The notes under the pieces: generated by a model
Told to the model about the DNA's origin: nothing
Database searches by the model: none
Seen by the model: the letters and a program-made list of their open reading frames with translations, nothing else
Position numbers and translations under genes: made by a program
Assembly: GCA_024233935.1 (NCBI GenBank)
Contig: JACKOY010000002.1
Span: 1 to 64,000 of the forward strand
DNA length: 64,000 bases
Direction of reading: 5' to 3'
From: Spirochaetales bacterium
Lineage (GTDB): Bacteria > Spirochaetota > Leptospiria > Leptospirales > Leptonemataceae
Part shown: positions 36,384 to 44,637 of the stretch, in pieces
Position numbering within the stretch: position 1 is the stretch's first letter
Layout: every line of letters starts with the position of its first letter

Positions 36384-36854
36384 ATGTCCTGGCTGCGCGA
36401 ACTGCCGATCATTGAGCGCCGGGATCGCGAGCTTTTTACGCTACAGGTGCTGGCCTGGGTGGGACTCCTGGCCGCCTTGCTGTTGCCGGCGGACGGCGTC
36501 GGCGTTTCCTTTTGTCTGTTTCGAAACCTGACCGGGTTGCCCTGTCCCGGTTGCGGCCTGACGCGTTCGGTGGTGTCCGTATTTCACATGGAATTTCGTA
36601 CGGCCTACTACTATCATCCGATGGGTTTTTTTGCCGCCGCCGCCATTTTGTTTTTCGTGGGCAGTTCGTTTTCCAGGCGCGTTAATAACTGGTTTCTGGC
36701 GGTGCGTTCTTCTCTGGGAGCCATACTGCTCGCCCTGACGGCGGCTCTTCTGGTGTTCGGATTGGGGCGCGCCATCTTGCTGGTGTATTTTCCGCTCGAA
36801 AGCCGCCTGTTTCGCCGGGTGCTGGAAGGCCAGACAGTCTGGTCACTATTCTGA
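36384..36854 (+). CDS. DUF2752 membrane protein
   Basis: A 156-residue protein with three hydrophobic helices. The DUF2752 signature GLPCPGCGLTRSVVSVFHMEFRTAYYYHP is complete: two cysteines flanking Pro-Gly, then the helix and the HP motif. Function is unknown; the Cys pair could bind metal. ATG 36384 directly follows the carbonic anhydrase stop. The gene converges with the degenerate HD-like gene, leaving 29 bases between them. Confidence 0.85.
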   Translation: MSWLRELPIIERRDRELFTLQVLAWVGLLAALLLPADGVGVSFCLFRNLTGLPCPGCGLTRSVVSVFHMEFRTAYYYHPMGFFAAAAILFFVGSSFSRRVNNWFLAVRSSLGAILLALTAALLVFGLGRAILLVYFPLESRLFRRVLEGQTVWSLF

Positions 36855-36883
36855 GGAGAGTCAGGCTGTACGAAAACGCCGAA

Positions 36884-38158
36884 TCACTCCGGTGCGGCCG
36901 CGCTCTTTCGGGACCTGCCTTCACTGTGATCTTCCAGTTCGCCCGCGAGCATGCATTTCGGATAACTGCCGACCGCGAGGGTTTCGCCCAGCCATCCATA
37001 GGCTTCCATCGGAGCCACAACATTCATATCCCATCCGCGCACAATCAGGCTGCACTCCTGGTGATTGTTGCGGCACAGGATCTGGGTGGCCTTGGGTTTC
37101 GGGTAGGCCAGGGCCGATGGAGGAAACAGGCACTTCTTTTCTATGGCCGCGATGCGCATCATTTTGCGGGCCCCCGCTTCGAACTCGCGATAGACCTTCA
37201 CAACCGTCATGGTCAGGTCGGGATGGAAAAAGCCCCGTTCCCCATTGTAGGCGATCATGTAGACAAGTTGTTCGGCGAAGTCCTCGCCGCTCAGTTTTTT
37301 GGAGGTGTCGTGTACGTAACGCGCCAGACGCAGAAGTTCGGTGACGATGGCGTTGCTGAACTCCCGTTGGGCGGCGCTGAGATGGGGCTCTTCATCGAGA
37401 ATGGAAACCTCCCCGGGTTCCTCGGGTTCCGGCAACTCGGCCCCGGGTTCCATTCGAAAGGGCTTGTAATGCGGACGGTCAAAGTCGATGGCGTGGGTGG
37501 CAATGGCTTCGCTGACCGCTTCGGGCAATTCATAGCCGTCTGCCGCTCGCGCGGAGCGCAGATTCAGGGCGTTGCGCGTGGCGTAATCCTCGGCACGGTT
37601 TAGATATTCGTCGTCGCTTTCCAGGTCGAGGTCGCAACCCAGGCCGGCCAGAAAAGAGAATCGGTGTACGAATTTTTCTTTCACCGGTGATATGAGCGCG
37701 AGGCCCAGGGCCAGCAATGCGAGCTCAGAAATGTGGGCGAAGAAGCAACCGTTTTCCTGACTGAGTCTGTATATATGCAAAAGAAAACGGGTTCCGATAA
37801 AAGCCGATTCCATAATTGAACGATAGCGGCGTGTCGACTTTTCCAGCAGGTGCGCAATGAAGCGATTGTCCTTCTCTTTTAAAAGATCGAGCATCTCTCC
37901 GGCGACGAACTTGCGCAGCTCTCGAATCAGATTGTTATTCATGGCCACTTTGAAATGGGGCCGGTAATGTCCTTCCATCTCCTCCAGTCGGCTGAGCGCG
38001 GTCGCTTTCACGAAAACGCCCTCTTTGATGAGTACATTGTCGCTGTTGTCGAGAACGGGTTCCTCCAGTTGCACGAGGCCAATCAGGCCCATGTCCGTGC
38101 TGAATCGAACGAACTCGTTTAAGGACAGGAATGTGATCGCGTTTTCTTCTATCTGCAT
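36884..38158 (-). CDS. Putative degenerate HD-GYP-like protein
   Basis: A 424-residue soluble protein with no certain family. The N-terminus (LVQLEEPVLDNSDNVLIKEG and VKATALSRLEEMEGHYRPHF) resembles the lead-in of HD-GYP phosphodiesterases (set value, then choose level, then L-x-x-L-x-x-G). The middle (HISELALLALGLALISP, HRFSFLAGLGCDLDLE, EAIATHAIDFDRPHY) looks like the helical HD core but lacks an HD pair and the GYP motif. Residues 240-280 are acidic and Pro-rich. A non-catalytic signalling or cyclic-di-nucleotide-binding role is conceivable. It is divergent from ndk. Confidence 0.55.
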   Translation of the reverse strand: MQIEENAITFLSLNEFVRFSTDMGLIGLVQLEEPVLDNSDNVLIKEGVFVKATALSRLEEMEGHYRPHFKVAMNNNLIRELRKFVAGEMLDLLKEKDNRFIAHLLEKSTRRYRSIMESAFIGTRFLLHIYRLSQENGCFFAHISELALLALGLALISPVKEKFVHRFSFLAGLGCDLDLESDDEYLNRAEDYATRNALNLRSARAADGYELPEAVSEAIATHAIDFDRPHYKPFRMEPGAELPEPEEPGEVSILDEEPHLSAAQREFSNAIVTELLRLARYVHDTSKKLSGEDFAEQLVYMIAYNGERGFFHPDLTMTVVKVYREFEAGARKMMRIAAIEKKCLFPPSALAYPKPKATQILCRNNHQECSLIVRGWDMNVVAPMEAYGWLGETLAVGSYPKCMLAGELEDHSEGRSRKSAAAPE

Positions 38159-38262
38159 GCCGCTTGCGGGCTCCGCTTCATGAGACGATTCAGATTTACG
38201 TTTTGCGCCGGACCGGCGTTTCTTGTTTGACGGAGCGGCGCCCCGCAGGGAACCGTCTGGCG

Positions 38263-38682
38263 ATGGAACGAACTCTTATCATTGTCAAACCAGACGCCGT
38301 GCGCAACCGCCACATGGGCGATATCATCAAGCGAATTGAACAGGAAAATTTTACGATATTGGGTATACGCTACACGAAACTGAGTCTGGACCAGGCTCGC
38401 GAGTTTTACGCCGTGCACAAGGAACGCCCGTTTTATGGTAGCCTCTGCTCCTTCATGAGCCAGGGCCCCATTCTGGTGGCGGCTCTGGCCGCCGAAGGCG
38501 CCGTGCAGAAGTGGCGGACCTTGATCGGAGCAACCGACCCGGCCGAGGCGGCTGACGGAACCATACGCAAACTCTTCGCCGAAAGTAAAGAGGCAAATGC
38601 CGTTCACGGTTCCGACTCGCCGGAAAATGCCAAAAACGAGATTGCCTTCTTCTTTAAGGAGAGCGACCTGGTTTCGGGGTGA
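38263..38682 (+). CDS. ndk: Nucleoside-diphosphate kinase
   Basis: Transfers the gamma phosphate among nucleoside triphosphates. The 139-residue product starts MERTLIIVKPDAVRNRHMGDI and carries the active-site histidine in NAVHGSDSPENA, with the rest of the family framework (RPFYGSLCSFMSQGPILVAAL). The length is normal. Start: the frame is open from 38164 but the ATG at 38263 is the family N-terminus. The next gene begins with GTG inside the stop (GTGA), so ndk, the prenyl synthase and tlyA are coupled. Confidence 0.97.
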   Translation: MERTLIIVKPDAVRNRHMGDIIKRIEQENFTILGIRYTKLSLDQAREFYAVHKERPFYGSLCSFMSQGPILVAALAAEGAVQKWRTLIGATDPAEAADGTIRKLFAESKEANAVHGSDSPENAKNEIAFFFKESDLVSG

Positions 38683-39593
38683 GCCAGCCGGCGCCCGACC
38701 AGCACATCCTTCAATTCTCAACCGGCTTCGACGTTTTCCTTCGAAGCCGCGTATTGCCGCTGATCCAGGCGGAAACCGTTCCGGCGGTCTTTGAGCCCGT
38801 TGCCTATAGTCTCACGGCGGGTGGCAAGCGTCTGCGGCCCTTTCTGGTGTATCTGAGTGCCGGCATGCCAGAGAGCGGCCCGGTTGCAGATCCGGTTCTA
38901 TTTGCCGGGGCTGCGATCGAGTGCCTGCACACCTACTCACTGATTCACGATGACCTGCCCGCCATGGACAATGCGGCCCTCCGGCGGGGCCGGCCGAGTT
39001 GCCACCGCGCGTATAGCGAATGGGCTGCGATCCTGGCCGGCGACGCGTTGAACACCCTGGCATTTGAGCTACTGGCCCGGGGCTGCCCCGAATCGCACCT
39101 GGGGGATCTGGTGCGTGTGCTGGCCCGTGGCGGCGGTCTGGCCGGCATGATCGCCGGCCAGGCGCTGGACCTTACCTTTGAGAAGCAGTCAAAGGCGTCG
39201 GTCGGAGACTCCCCTGGCGGGATTCTAGACGAGATTCATAACCGAAAAACCGCGGCTCTGATCGCGGCGGCCTGCGAGATGGGGGCCGTGCTTCAGGACC
39301 GCCCCCGGACCGCCTTTGCCGCCTACGGCCAGACGCTGGGGCTGCTGTTTCAGGTCGCAGATGATCTGCTCGATGTCGTTGGCGACGAAACAGCCCTGGG
39401 AAAAAAAACCGGAGCCGATGCGGCCGCCGGAAAACTGACGTATCCCGGAGTCTATGGAATCGACCGGACCCGTGCGCGCATGGCCGAACTCTGCGCACAG
39501 GCGGAGCAACTGGCGCTTGCGCTCGACATTGATCCCGAAAGCCGGAGGGTGTTTGCGTCGCTACCGGCTTTCGTCGCCGAACGCGCACAATGA
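38679..39593 (+). CDS. ispA: Short-chain polyprenyl diphosphate synthase (farnesyl type)
   Basis: Condenses isopentenyl diphosphate with allylic diphosphates to give C15 or C20 precursors for quinones and lipid carriers. The 304-residue protein shows the first Asp-rich motif HDDLPAMDNAALRRGRPS, preceded by the chain-length region ECLHTYSLI, GGKRLRPFL near the start and the second Asp motif QVADDLLDVVGD. The sequence before the first motif suggests farnesyl or geranylgeranyl product. It starts with GTG at 38679 overlapping ndk and overlaps tlyA by four bases. Confidence 0.9.
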   Translation: MSQPAPDQHILQFSTGFDVFLRSRVLPLIQAETVPAVFEPVAYSLTAGGKRLRPFLVYLSAGMPESGPVADPVLFAGAAIECLHTYSLIHDDLPAMDNAALRRGRPSCHRAYSEWAAILAGDALNTLAFELLARGCPESHLGDLVRVLARGGGLAGMIAGQALDLTFEKQSKASVGDSPGGILDEIHNRKTAALIAAACEMGAVLQDRPRTAFAAYGQTLGLLFQVADDLLDVVGDETALGKKTGADAAAGKLTYPGVYGIDRTRARMAELCAQAEQLALALDIDPESRRVFASLPAFVAERAQ

Positions 39594-40348
39594 AAGCGAC
39601 CCGCCGATCCCTGATCGAACGAGTACTGGCCGAATATGACATTTCCGAGCAGGAGGCCCGGGCCCACATCATGGGCGGTCGTGTATTCGTAAACGAGACT
39701 CGCGAGCACCGACCCGGCTTCCGCCTGACGCCGAACGATCGCGTCCGGCTCGATATTCCAACCCCGGACATCAATCGCGCCGCTGCAAAATTGAGGGGAG
39801 CCCTGCATGAGTCTGGCATGCGGGTTCAGGCGGCCAACGCCATCGACCTGGGTTGCGCTCACGGCGGTTTCACTCAGGTGCTTCTGGAAGCCGGGGCCGT
39901 CCATGTGGTCGCGATCGATGTAGCGTACGGTATTTTTGACTATCGCTTGCGAAACGATGCGCGCGTACGATTGCTGGAGAGACACAACGTGCGCGAAATC
40001 AGCCGCGAGTGGTTTCGGGCCGAAGAGCTTGCCGGGACTCTGCGGGTGGTCTGCGACATCGCCTTTCTTTCGCTGCGCAGCATACTGGATGCGTGGCAGG
40101 TTTTTTTAAGCCAGCCGGGGCCCTCGATTTTAGGAGAGGGTTTGTTCTTGCTTAAGCCCCAGTTCGAGAACTCGCGCGCTACCGACCGGGGAGTGCTGCG
40201 CGACGACGTGCTCCGCAGCCAGATCATCGCCGACATGGAGGGTTATGCCCAATCCACCGGTTACGAACTGCTCGGGAGTTTTAACTCTTCCGTGCCGGGA
40301 GCGAGCGGCAATCGGGAACAGTTCCTGCACCTGGCTTTTCGCAGCTGA
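39590..40348 (+). CDS. tlyA: TlyA-type rRNA methyltransferase (hemolysin A family)
   Basis: Predicted 2'-O-methyltransferase acting on ribosomal RNA. The 252-residue protein has an N-terminal S4 RNA-binding domain (RVLAEYDISEQEARAHIMGGRVFVNE) and an FtsJ-like SAM domain. The SAM motif reads IDLGCAHGGFTQVLLEAGA rather than the usual GASTGGFTD, and the linker motif SRGGxKL is replaced by NRAAAKL. VVAIDVAYGIFDYRLRNDARVRLLERHNVR and LLKPQFE are retained, so activity is likely. Coupled to the prenyl synthase by ATGA; it ends five bases before the converging purA. Confidence 0.85.
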   Translation: MKATRRSLIERVLAEYDISEQEARAHIMGGRVFVNETREHRPGFRLTPNDRVRLDIPTPDINRAAAKLRGALHESGMRVQAANAIDLGCAHGGFTQVLLEAGAVHVVAIDVAYGIFDYRLRNDARVRLLERHNVREISREWFRAEELAGTLRVVCDIAFLSLRSILDAWQVFLSQPGPSILGEGLFLLKPQFENSRATDRGVLRDDVLRSQIIADMEGYAQSTGYELLGSFNSSVPGASGNREQFLHLAFRS

Positions 40349-40353
40349 GTTGT

Positions 40354-41619
40354 TCAGTCCACAACGATCGTGTGAGCCCGGGCCGGCCCCACGGAAATGA
40401 ATCGTGGCGGCACGCCGGTCAGCTCTTCCAGGCGATCAATGTAGGAGCGGCAGGCCTTCGGCAAATCTGCCAGGGTGCGTGCTCCACTGATATCGGACTT
40501 CCAGCCGGGCATACGTTCGTACACAACTTTGACGCCGCTCAGATTGGCGGGGAAGGCGTCCAGGCGTTCGCCGTTGCGCTCGTAGCCGACGCCAATTGGA
40601 ATTTCGTCGTAATCGGCCAGAACGTCGATCTTGGTCAGTGCCAGGCCCGTCAGGCCATTGACCCGCGCAGCATGACGGACGAGCTCCACATCGAACCAGC
40701 CGCAACGCCGGGGACGGCCGGTAGTCGCGCCGTATTCGTGGCCCAATTCTCGCAGGCGATCGCCTTCGCTACCGTTCAGTTCGGTCGGGAAGGGGCCTTC
40801 GCCGACCCGCGAAACGTAGGCTTTGCAGATGCCGATGACCTCTTCCACGTATTGAAACTGGATTCCGCTGCCTGCCAGGGCGCCGCCCGTGGTGGTGTTG
40901 CTGCTGGTGACGTACGGGTAGGTGCCAAAATCGATGTCGAGTCCCGTGCCCTGGGCGCCTTCCAAAAGCACGCTTTTTTTTGCGCGCAGAGCTTCGTTTA
41001 AAAGAAAGGACGTGTTGCGCGTCATGGGGCGCACCCGTTCGCCGAAGGCCAGCAGCTGGTCCAGCAGGGCCGCGCTATCGACCGGCTCCAGTCCGTACGA
41101 TTTCAGCTCCAGGTTGCGAATATCGAGCAGATGATCGAGCCTTTCTTTGAGATAAGCGGGCTCAAAAACGTCCCCCAGGCGGATTCCGATGCGGGTTACC
41201 TTGTCGCCGTAGGATACACCAATGCCGCGCTTGGTGGTCCCGATTTTTCTTTGTCCGGCCTGGTTTTCGCGCGCTTCGTCCACGACCCGATGAACCGGCA
41301 GCACCAGATGGCAGGCCTCGGATAGAATCAGCCGCCCCTCAGAATCGATATTACGTTTCTTCAGTGCTTCGATTTCGTCTTCGAAAGCAACCGGATCGAG
41401 CACGACGCCATTTCCTATGACACAAATCGTGCGCGGGTACAGAATTCCCGAAGGGATCAAATGAAAGACGTAGGTTTCGCCATCCACCGAAACCGTATGC
41501 CCGGCGTTGGCGCCGCCCTGGTAGCGCACAATGTAATCAATGTTTTCACTCAGGTAATCAATACACTTGGCTTTCCCTTCGTCACCCCATTGGGTTCCGA
41601 CCACAATTGTCGCGCTCAT
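40354..41619 (-). CDS. purA: Adenylosuccinate synthetase
   Basis: Joins IMP and aspartate with GTP in AMP synthesis. The 421-residue product has the N-terminal WGDEGKAK loop (Ala where E. coli has GDEGKGK), RYQGGANAGHTV, HLIPSGIL, the IMP region KIGTTKRGIGVSYGDK and the late TTGRPRRCGWFD and TKIDVLADYDEI. I recall the Ala variant in other leptospiral enzymes, so it is probably a lineage trait. It is coupled to hisZ by a four-base overlap. Confidence 0.96.
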   Translation of the reverse strand: MSATIVVGTQWGDEGKAKCIDYLSENIDYIVRYQGGANAGHTVSVDGETYVFHLIPSGILYPRTICVIGNGVVLDPVAFEDEIEALKKRNIDSEGRLILSEACHLVLPVHRVVDEARENQAGQRKIGTTKRGIGVSYGDKVTRIGIRLGDVFEPAYLKERLDHLLDIRNLELKSYGLEPVDSAALLDQLLAFGERVRPMTRNTSFLLNEALRAKKSVLLEGAQGTGLDIDFGTYPYVTSSNTTTGGALAGSGIQFQYVEEVIGICKAYVSRVGEGPFPTELNGSEGDRLRELGHEYGATTGRPRRCGWFDVELVRHAARVNGLTGLALTKIDVLADYDEIPIGVGYERNGERLDAFPANLSGVKVVYERMPGWKSDISGARTLADLPKACRSYIDRLEELTGVPPRFISVGPARAHTIVVD

Positions 41620-42599
41620 GATTCCTTACCTCGATTCAGTTCTTCTGTATTCTCGACCAACACGGTCAAATTCAGCGCGAAACCGCAGGCTGGTTTCGAT
41701 TCATCCGCAAATTCGCCGAACAGATCGTCGTACACGCCCCCGGTGAAGATTCGCTCATTGTGACCGACAAGATATGCCTCAAATACGGGCCCCGTATAAT
41801 AGGAGAGTTCACGGACAAGTGAGAAGTCATAGATCACATTTGCTATCGCGCTGGCTTCCTCAATCAACGGTGCAAGCGCGGGCAGCGGTCGGGCCAGATC
41901 CCGCAGGTCCGGAAGAATATCGGGCCCGCCGAATGTGAAAGGCAGTTCAACCAGCAGCTTCGCCATGTCCTGGGAAAGTTCGCAACGGGCGGCGAGGCGC
42001 TTGAGAGCCGCGCTATCCTTGTTGTAGAACGCCGTCGAAAACTCCGGTCGCGCCTTCTGCGGCAACGTTGCCGATATCGCTTCGACAATGCGCACGTCAC
42101 CGTAGACCACACGGCAATCCACTCCGGCCGCCTGCAGGCACAAAACCGCCAGTTCCAGAACTTCACGAACGCGGCCCGACCCGTCCTCGCCAATAATTTC
42201 GACTCCGGCCTGAAGGTACTCGCGGGCCAGGCCGCTCCCCCAATCCCGGTCCTGAAACACAGGCTGGAGATAGGCGAAGCGGGCCGGGAAGCCAGAGCCC
42301 ACGCGTCCGTTTGCGGCGGCCTTGATCACCTGAACTGTCAGATCGGAGCGCACGGCGAGCCGGTCCCCGGCGCTACCGCGCAACTCAAAGAGGGGTGAGT
42401 GCACACCCGAACGATTGGTCAACTGGAACGTGCGGGCAAAGTCGAAGGTCGGAGGCACGACCTCCTGGAAACCCTTCCCGGAGAGCAGTTCCCGGATGCG
42501 GGTGGCGAGCTCAAGCTGTCTACGGGTCTCCCACGGACCACGAAAGTCGAAGCCGTGCGGCAACCAGCTACGAAATCGATTGTCGCCCATGGTGTTCAT
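41616..42599 (-). CDS. hisZ: ATP phosphoribosyltransferase regulatory subunit
   Basis: HisZ is a catalytically inactive class II HisRS paralogue that activates the short HisG. The 327-residue protein shows WLPHGFDFRGP, GFQEVVPPTFDFART, the motif 2-like region VRSDLTVQVIKAAANG with RFAYLQPVFQDRDW and the late SYYTGPVFEAYLVGH and FTGGVYDDLFGEF. It has no anticodon-binding domain, as expected for HisZ. Start: the open frame continues upstream to 42737, but ATG 42599 (or 42590) begins the conserved part. hisG is not in the window. Coupled to purA downstream. Confidence 0.85.
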   Translation of the reverse strand: MNTMGDNRFRSWLPHGFDFRGPWETRRQLELATRIRELLSGKGFQEVVPPTFDFARTFQLTNRSGVHSPLFELRGSAGDRLAVRSDLTVQVIKAAANGRVGSGFPARFAYLQPVFQDRDWGSGLAREYLQAGVEIIGEDGSGRVREVLELAVLCLQAAGVDCRVVYGDVRIVEAISATLPQKARPEFSTAFYNKDSAALKRLAARCELSQDMAKLLVELPFTFGGPDILPDLRDLARPLPALAPLIEEASAIANVIYDFSLVRELSYYTGPVFEAYLVGHNERIFTGGVYDDLFGEFADESKPACGFALNLTVLVENTEELNRGKES

Positions 42600-42790
42600 G
42601 CCCGTCCACGAACGCCCATTGGAACAGACCGGCAATTCATTTATCGTCGGGCTTCGGTCAGACCGGTTCGCACAGGTCTGCTTAACAGATAGATAGCCCG
42701 GGATGCCCCCCGGACGCCCCCTCTTGCGGCGGGCCACGCTGGCCGATCATATAGGGAACGCCGGCGAATACCGGCCCCGGAGACCTGACT

Positions 42791-43804
42791 ATGGCCAACG
42801 TCTTTCAGCGCAGCCTGCTCGGAGCAGTACTGCTGGCATTTCTATTGACCGTGGGATTGCTGTTTCTTTCGGGCTACATCTTCTTTCGTCTCGGCAATCT
42901 GGGCCTCGAAGAATCCGCCCGCTTGACCCGGGGGCGTGGCGAGGAACTGGCCGCTGCCATTGCCCAACTGGCGAGCGAAGTCGATCTGCTTGAGGGCGAC
43001 AGCCAGGTGCAACTCTCCAGCGTGATGGCAGAGATGGTTCGACGTTCCAATGAGCGTAACGTTTCGTTTACTGTGGATGAGGTCGCGCTCTTGAGCGCGT
43101 CCGGAGAAGTGATTGCGCACAATGAAGTGGCGCTGGTCGCCCACGACGCTGAAACGGATTTTGCGTCGGAAGAATACACTGCTGTGTTGGGTCGCACGGA
43201 ACGCGATCCCACGATAGTGCGCGTGGTCGGGCAGGAAAGTGTGGAGCACATCGCGCTTTTCCAATCCATCCAGGAGGCTGTTCCCGCTCTGGGAGAGTGG
43301 ATGGCCCCGCTGTTCCCGTCGGCCGTGAATACGAAGTACCATATCGCGCGGGCGGTGTTCTCTCCGAATCAAGACGTCCCGCGAGCCAGCCTGCACCTGT
43401 TTGCGTCCGCTCACAATGTAAACAAGTACGTGACGAGCCTGGAGACCTACAGTGTCGAGACCCTTGCCATGCTTGCCGGCTTCATTTTTCTGGTCACAAT
43501 GGTGTTGTTTCTGTTCATGATACTTGGCTTTCGCGCTGAACTGCCGCCCGAGACCATGGCCACGGTGGCGGCACACACCGAAAGCAGTGACGAGGTGCGC
43601 CCGGCCATACCGGACTCTCCCGACGAAATTCGTGAAGAAGATCACGATGAAGAGCTGCTGGGCGACTCTGTCGGCGCCCTTCCGGCGGAGCCGGCCGCCC
43701 GCAACATTTCGGATCGCCCATATGCGACTTCACCGTTGATGGATGCCATTCCGCTCGAAAACATCTCGACGCGCATGGCGCGCCGGCCGCACCACTATAA
43801 CTGA
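42791..43804 (+). CDS. Sensor-like two-helix membrane protein of unknown function
   Basis: A 337-residue protein. Membrane helix 1 (about 7-33), a periplasmic alpha/beta domain of about 185 residues beginning with a coiled coil (EELAAAIAQLASEVDLLEG) and containing TVDEVALLSASGEVIAHNE, which is PAS/Cache-like, then helix 2 (about 225-248) and an acidic, low-complexity cytoplasmic tail. The layout looks like a sensor without an output domain. It lies 14 bases ahead of the STAS gene, and a signalling link is inferred. No family recognised. Confidence 0.7.
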   Translation: MANVFQRSLLGAVLLAFLLTVGLLFLSGYIFFRLGNLGLEESARLTRGRGEELAAAIAQLASEVDLLEGDSQVQLSSVMAEMVRRSNERNVSFTVDEVALLSASGEVIAHNEVALVAHDAETDFASEEYTAVLGRTERDPTIVRVVGQESVEHIALFQSIQEAVPALGEWMAPLFPSAVNTKYHIARAVFSPNQDVPRASLHLFASAHNVNKYVTSLETYSVETLAMLAGFIFLVTMVLFLFMILGFRAELPPETMATVAAHTESSDEVRPAIPDSPDEIREEDHDEELLGDSVGALPAEPAARNISDRPYATSPLMDAIPLENISTRMARRPHHYN

Positions 43805-43818
43805 CCATTCGAGAACGT

Positions 43819-44637
43819 ATGCTTGATATCGCCACCGACCGTTCGATCGAAGCCCGCATATTTATCATAAATTTGCGGGGGCGTATAGATACGCTTACAG
43901 CCCGCGAGTTCGATGATTTCTTCGAAGACCTGGTAAAGCGGGGCGAGCGCTTCTTTCTGCTTCGGGCTCACGAACTGGATTACGTGTCGAGCGCCGGCAT
44001 TGCTTCTATCGTGAAGTTCGTGCGCCGTCTCAAGAGCCTCGGTGGGGGCGCCGTGGTTGTGGGTTTGAACGACGAAGTTGCCCTTTTGTTTGAGTTTTTC
44101 GGTCTGATGCAGGCGTTTCCCGCCTTCGAGGACATGAAAAACGCCCAGCGCTATCTCGAAGAAAAGATCCAGCGCGTCCGCATGTCCCTCGAACTGAAAC
44201 AAGAACGTATCATACGAACCAGGGTCGCGCCCCGGGATCCCGCGTCCCCGCCGCAGGATACGCGCCAGGCCGCAAGCATTCCACGGCCCGAGCCCGAAGT
44301 GCGGGCCCGGCCCATCGTGGCCCGACCTCCGGAGAAGCCGCTCAGCCTGGAGGTGGAAGCCAAAGCGACGGTACCCGCCGGGCCGTCCTTGGGCCCAAAA
44401 GAGCCCGCGGCGCCGACCGGATCTCCGGCATCTGCTCCAGAGCAGGTGCCGGAACAGGAGCGCGCGCGGGATACGGCTCACGAAGCCATTGAGTTTGACG
44501 GCCTGCGTGTGCTGGCCTGCGAGCAATGCGGGATCGGCCTGCGCCTCTATCGCAGCGGTCTGCACATGTGTCCGGGTTGTGGAATCGAATTTGACGTAGG
44601 AAGGGACGGCAGCATTTCGTACTTCGAAAAGCTGTGA
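43819..44637 (+). CDS. STAS-domain protein fused to a C-terminal zinc ribbon
   Basis: A 272-residue protein. Residues 1-115 form a STAS (anti-anti-sigma) domain: IFIINLRGRIDTLTAREFD and the phosphorylation loop DYVSSAGIASIV with Ser57/Ser58. A coiled segment and a long Pro/Ala-rich linker (about 130-220) lead to a zinc-ribbon-like tail with cysteines at 234, 237, 251 and 254 (CEQC, CPGC). This combination is unusual. It could be a partner-switching target of the PP2C phosphatase at 46894-48933. Cotranscribed with the preceding membrane protein; its stop overlaps the murJ GTG start. Confidence 0.8.
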   Translation: MLDIATDRSIEARIFIINLRGRIDTLTAREFDDFFEDLVKRGERFFLLRAHELDYVSSAGIASIVKFVRRLKSLGGGAVVVGLNDEVALLFEFFGLMQAFPAFEDMKNAQRYLEEKIQRVRMSLELKQERIIRTRVAPRDPASPPQDTRQAASIPRPEPEVRARPIVARPPEKPLSLEVEAKATVPAGPSLGPKEPAAPTGSPASAPEQVPEQERARDTAHEAIEFDGLRVLACEQCGIGLRLYRSGLHMCPGCGIEFDVGRDGSISYFEKL

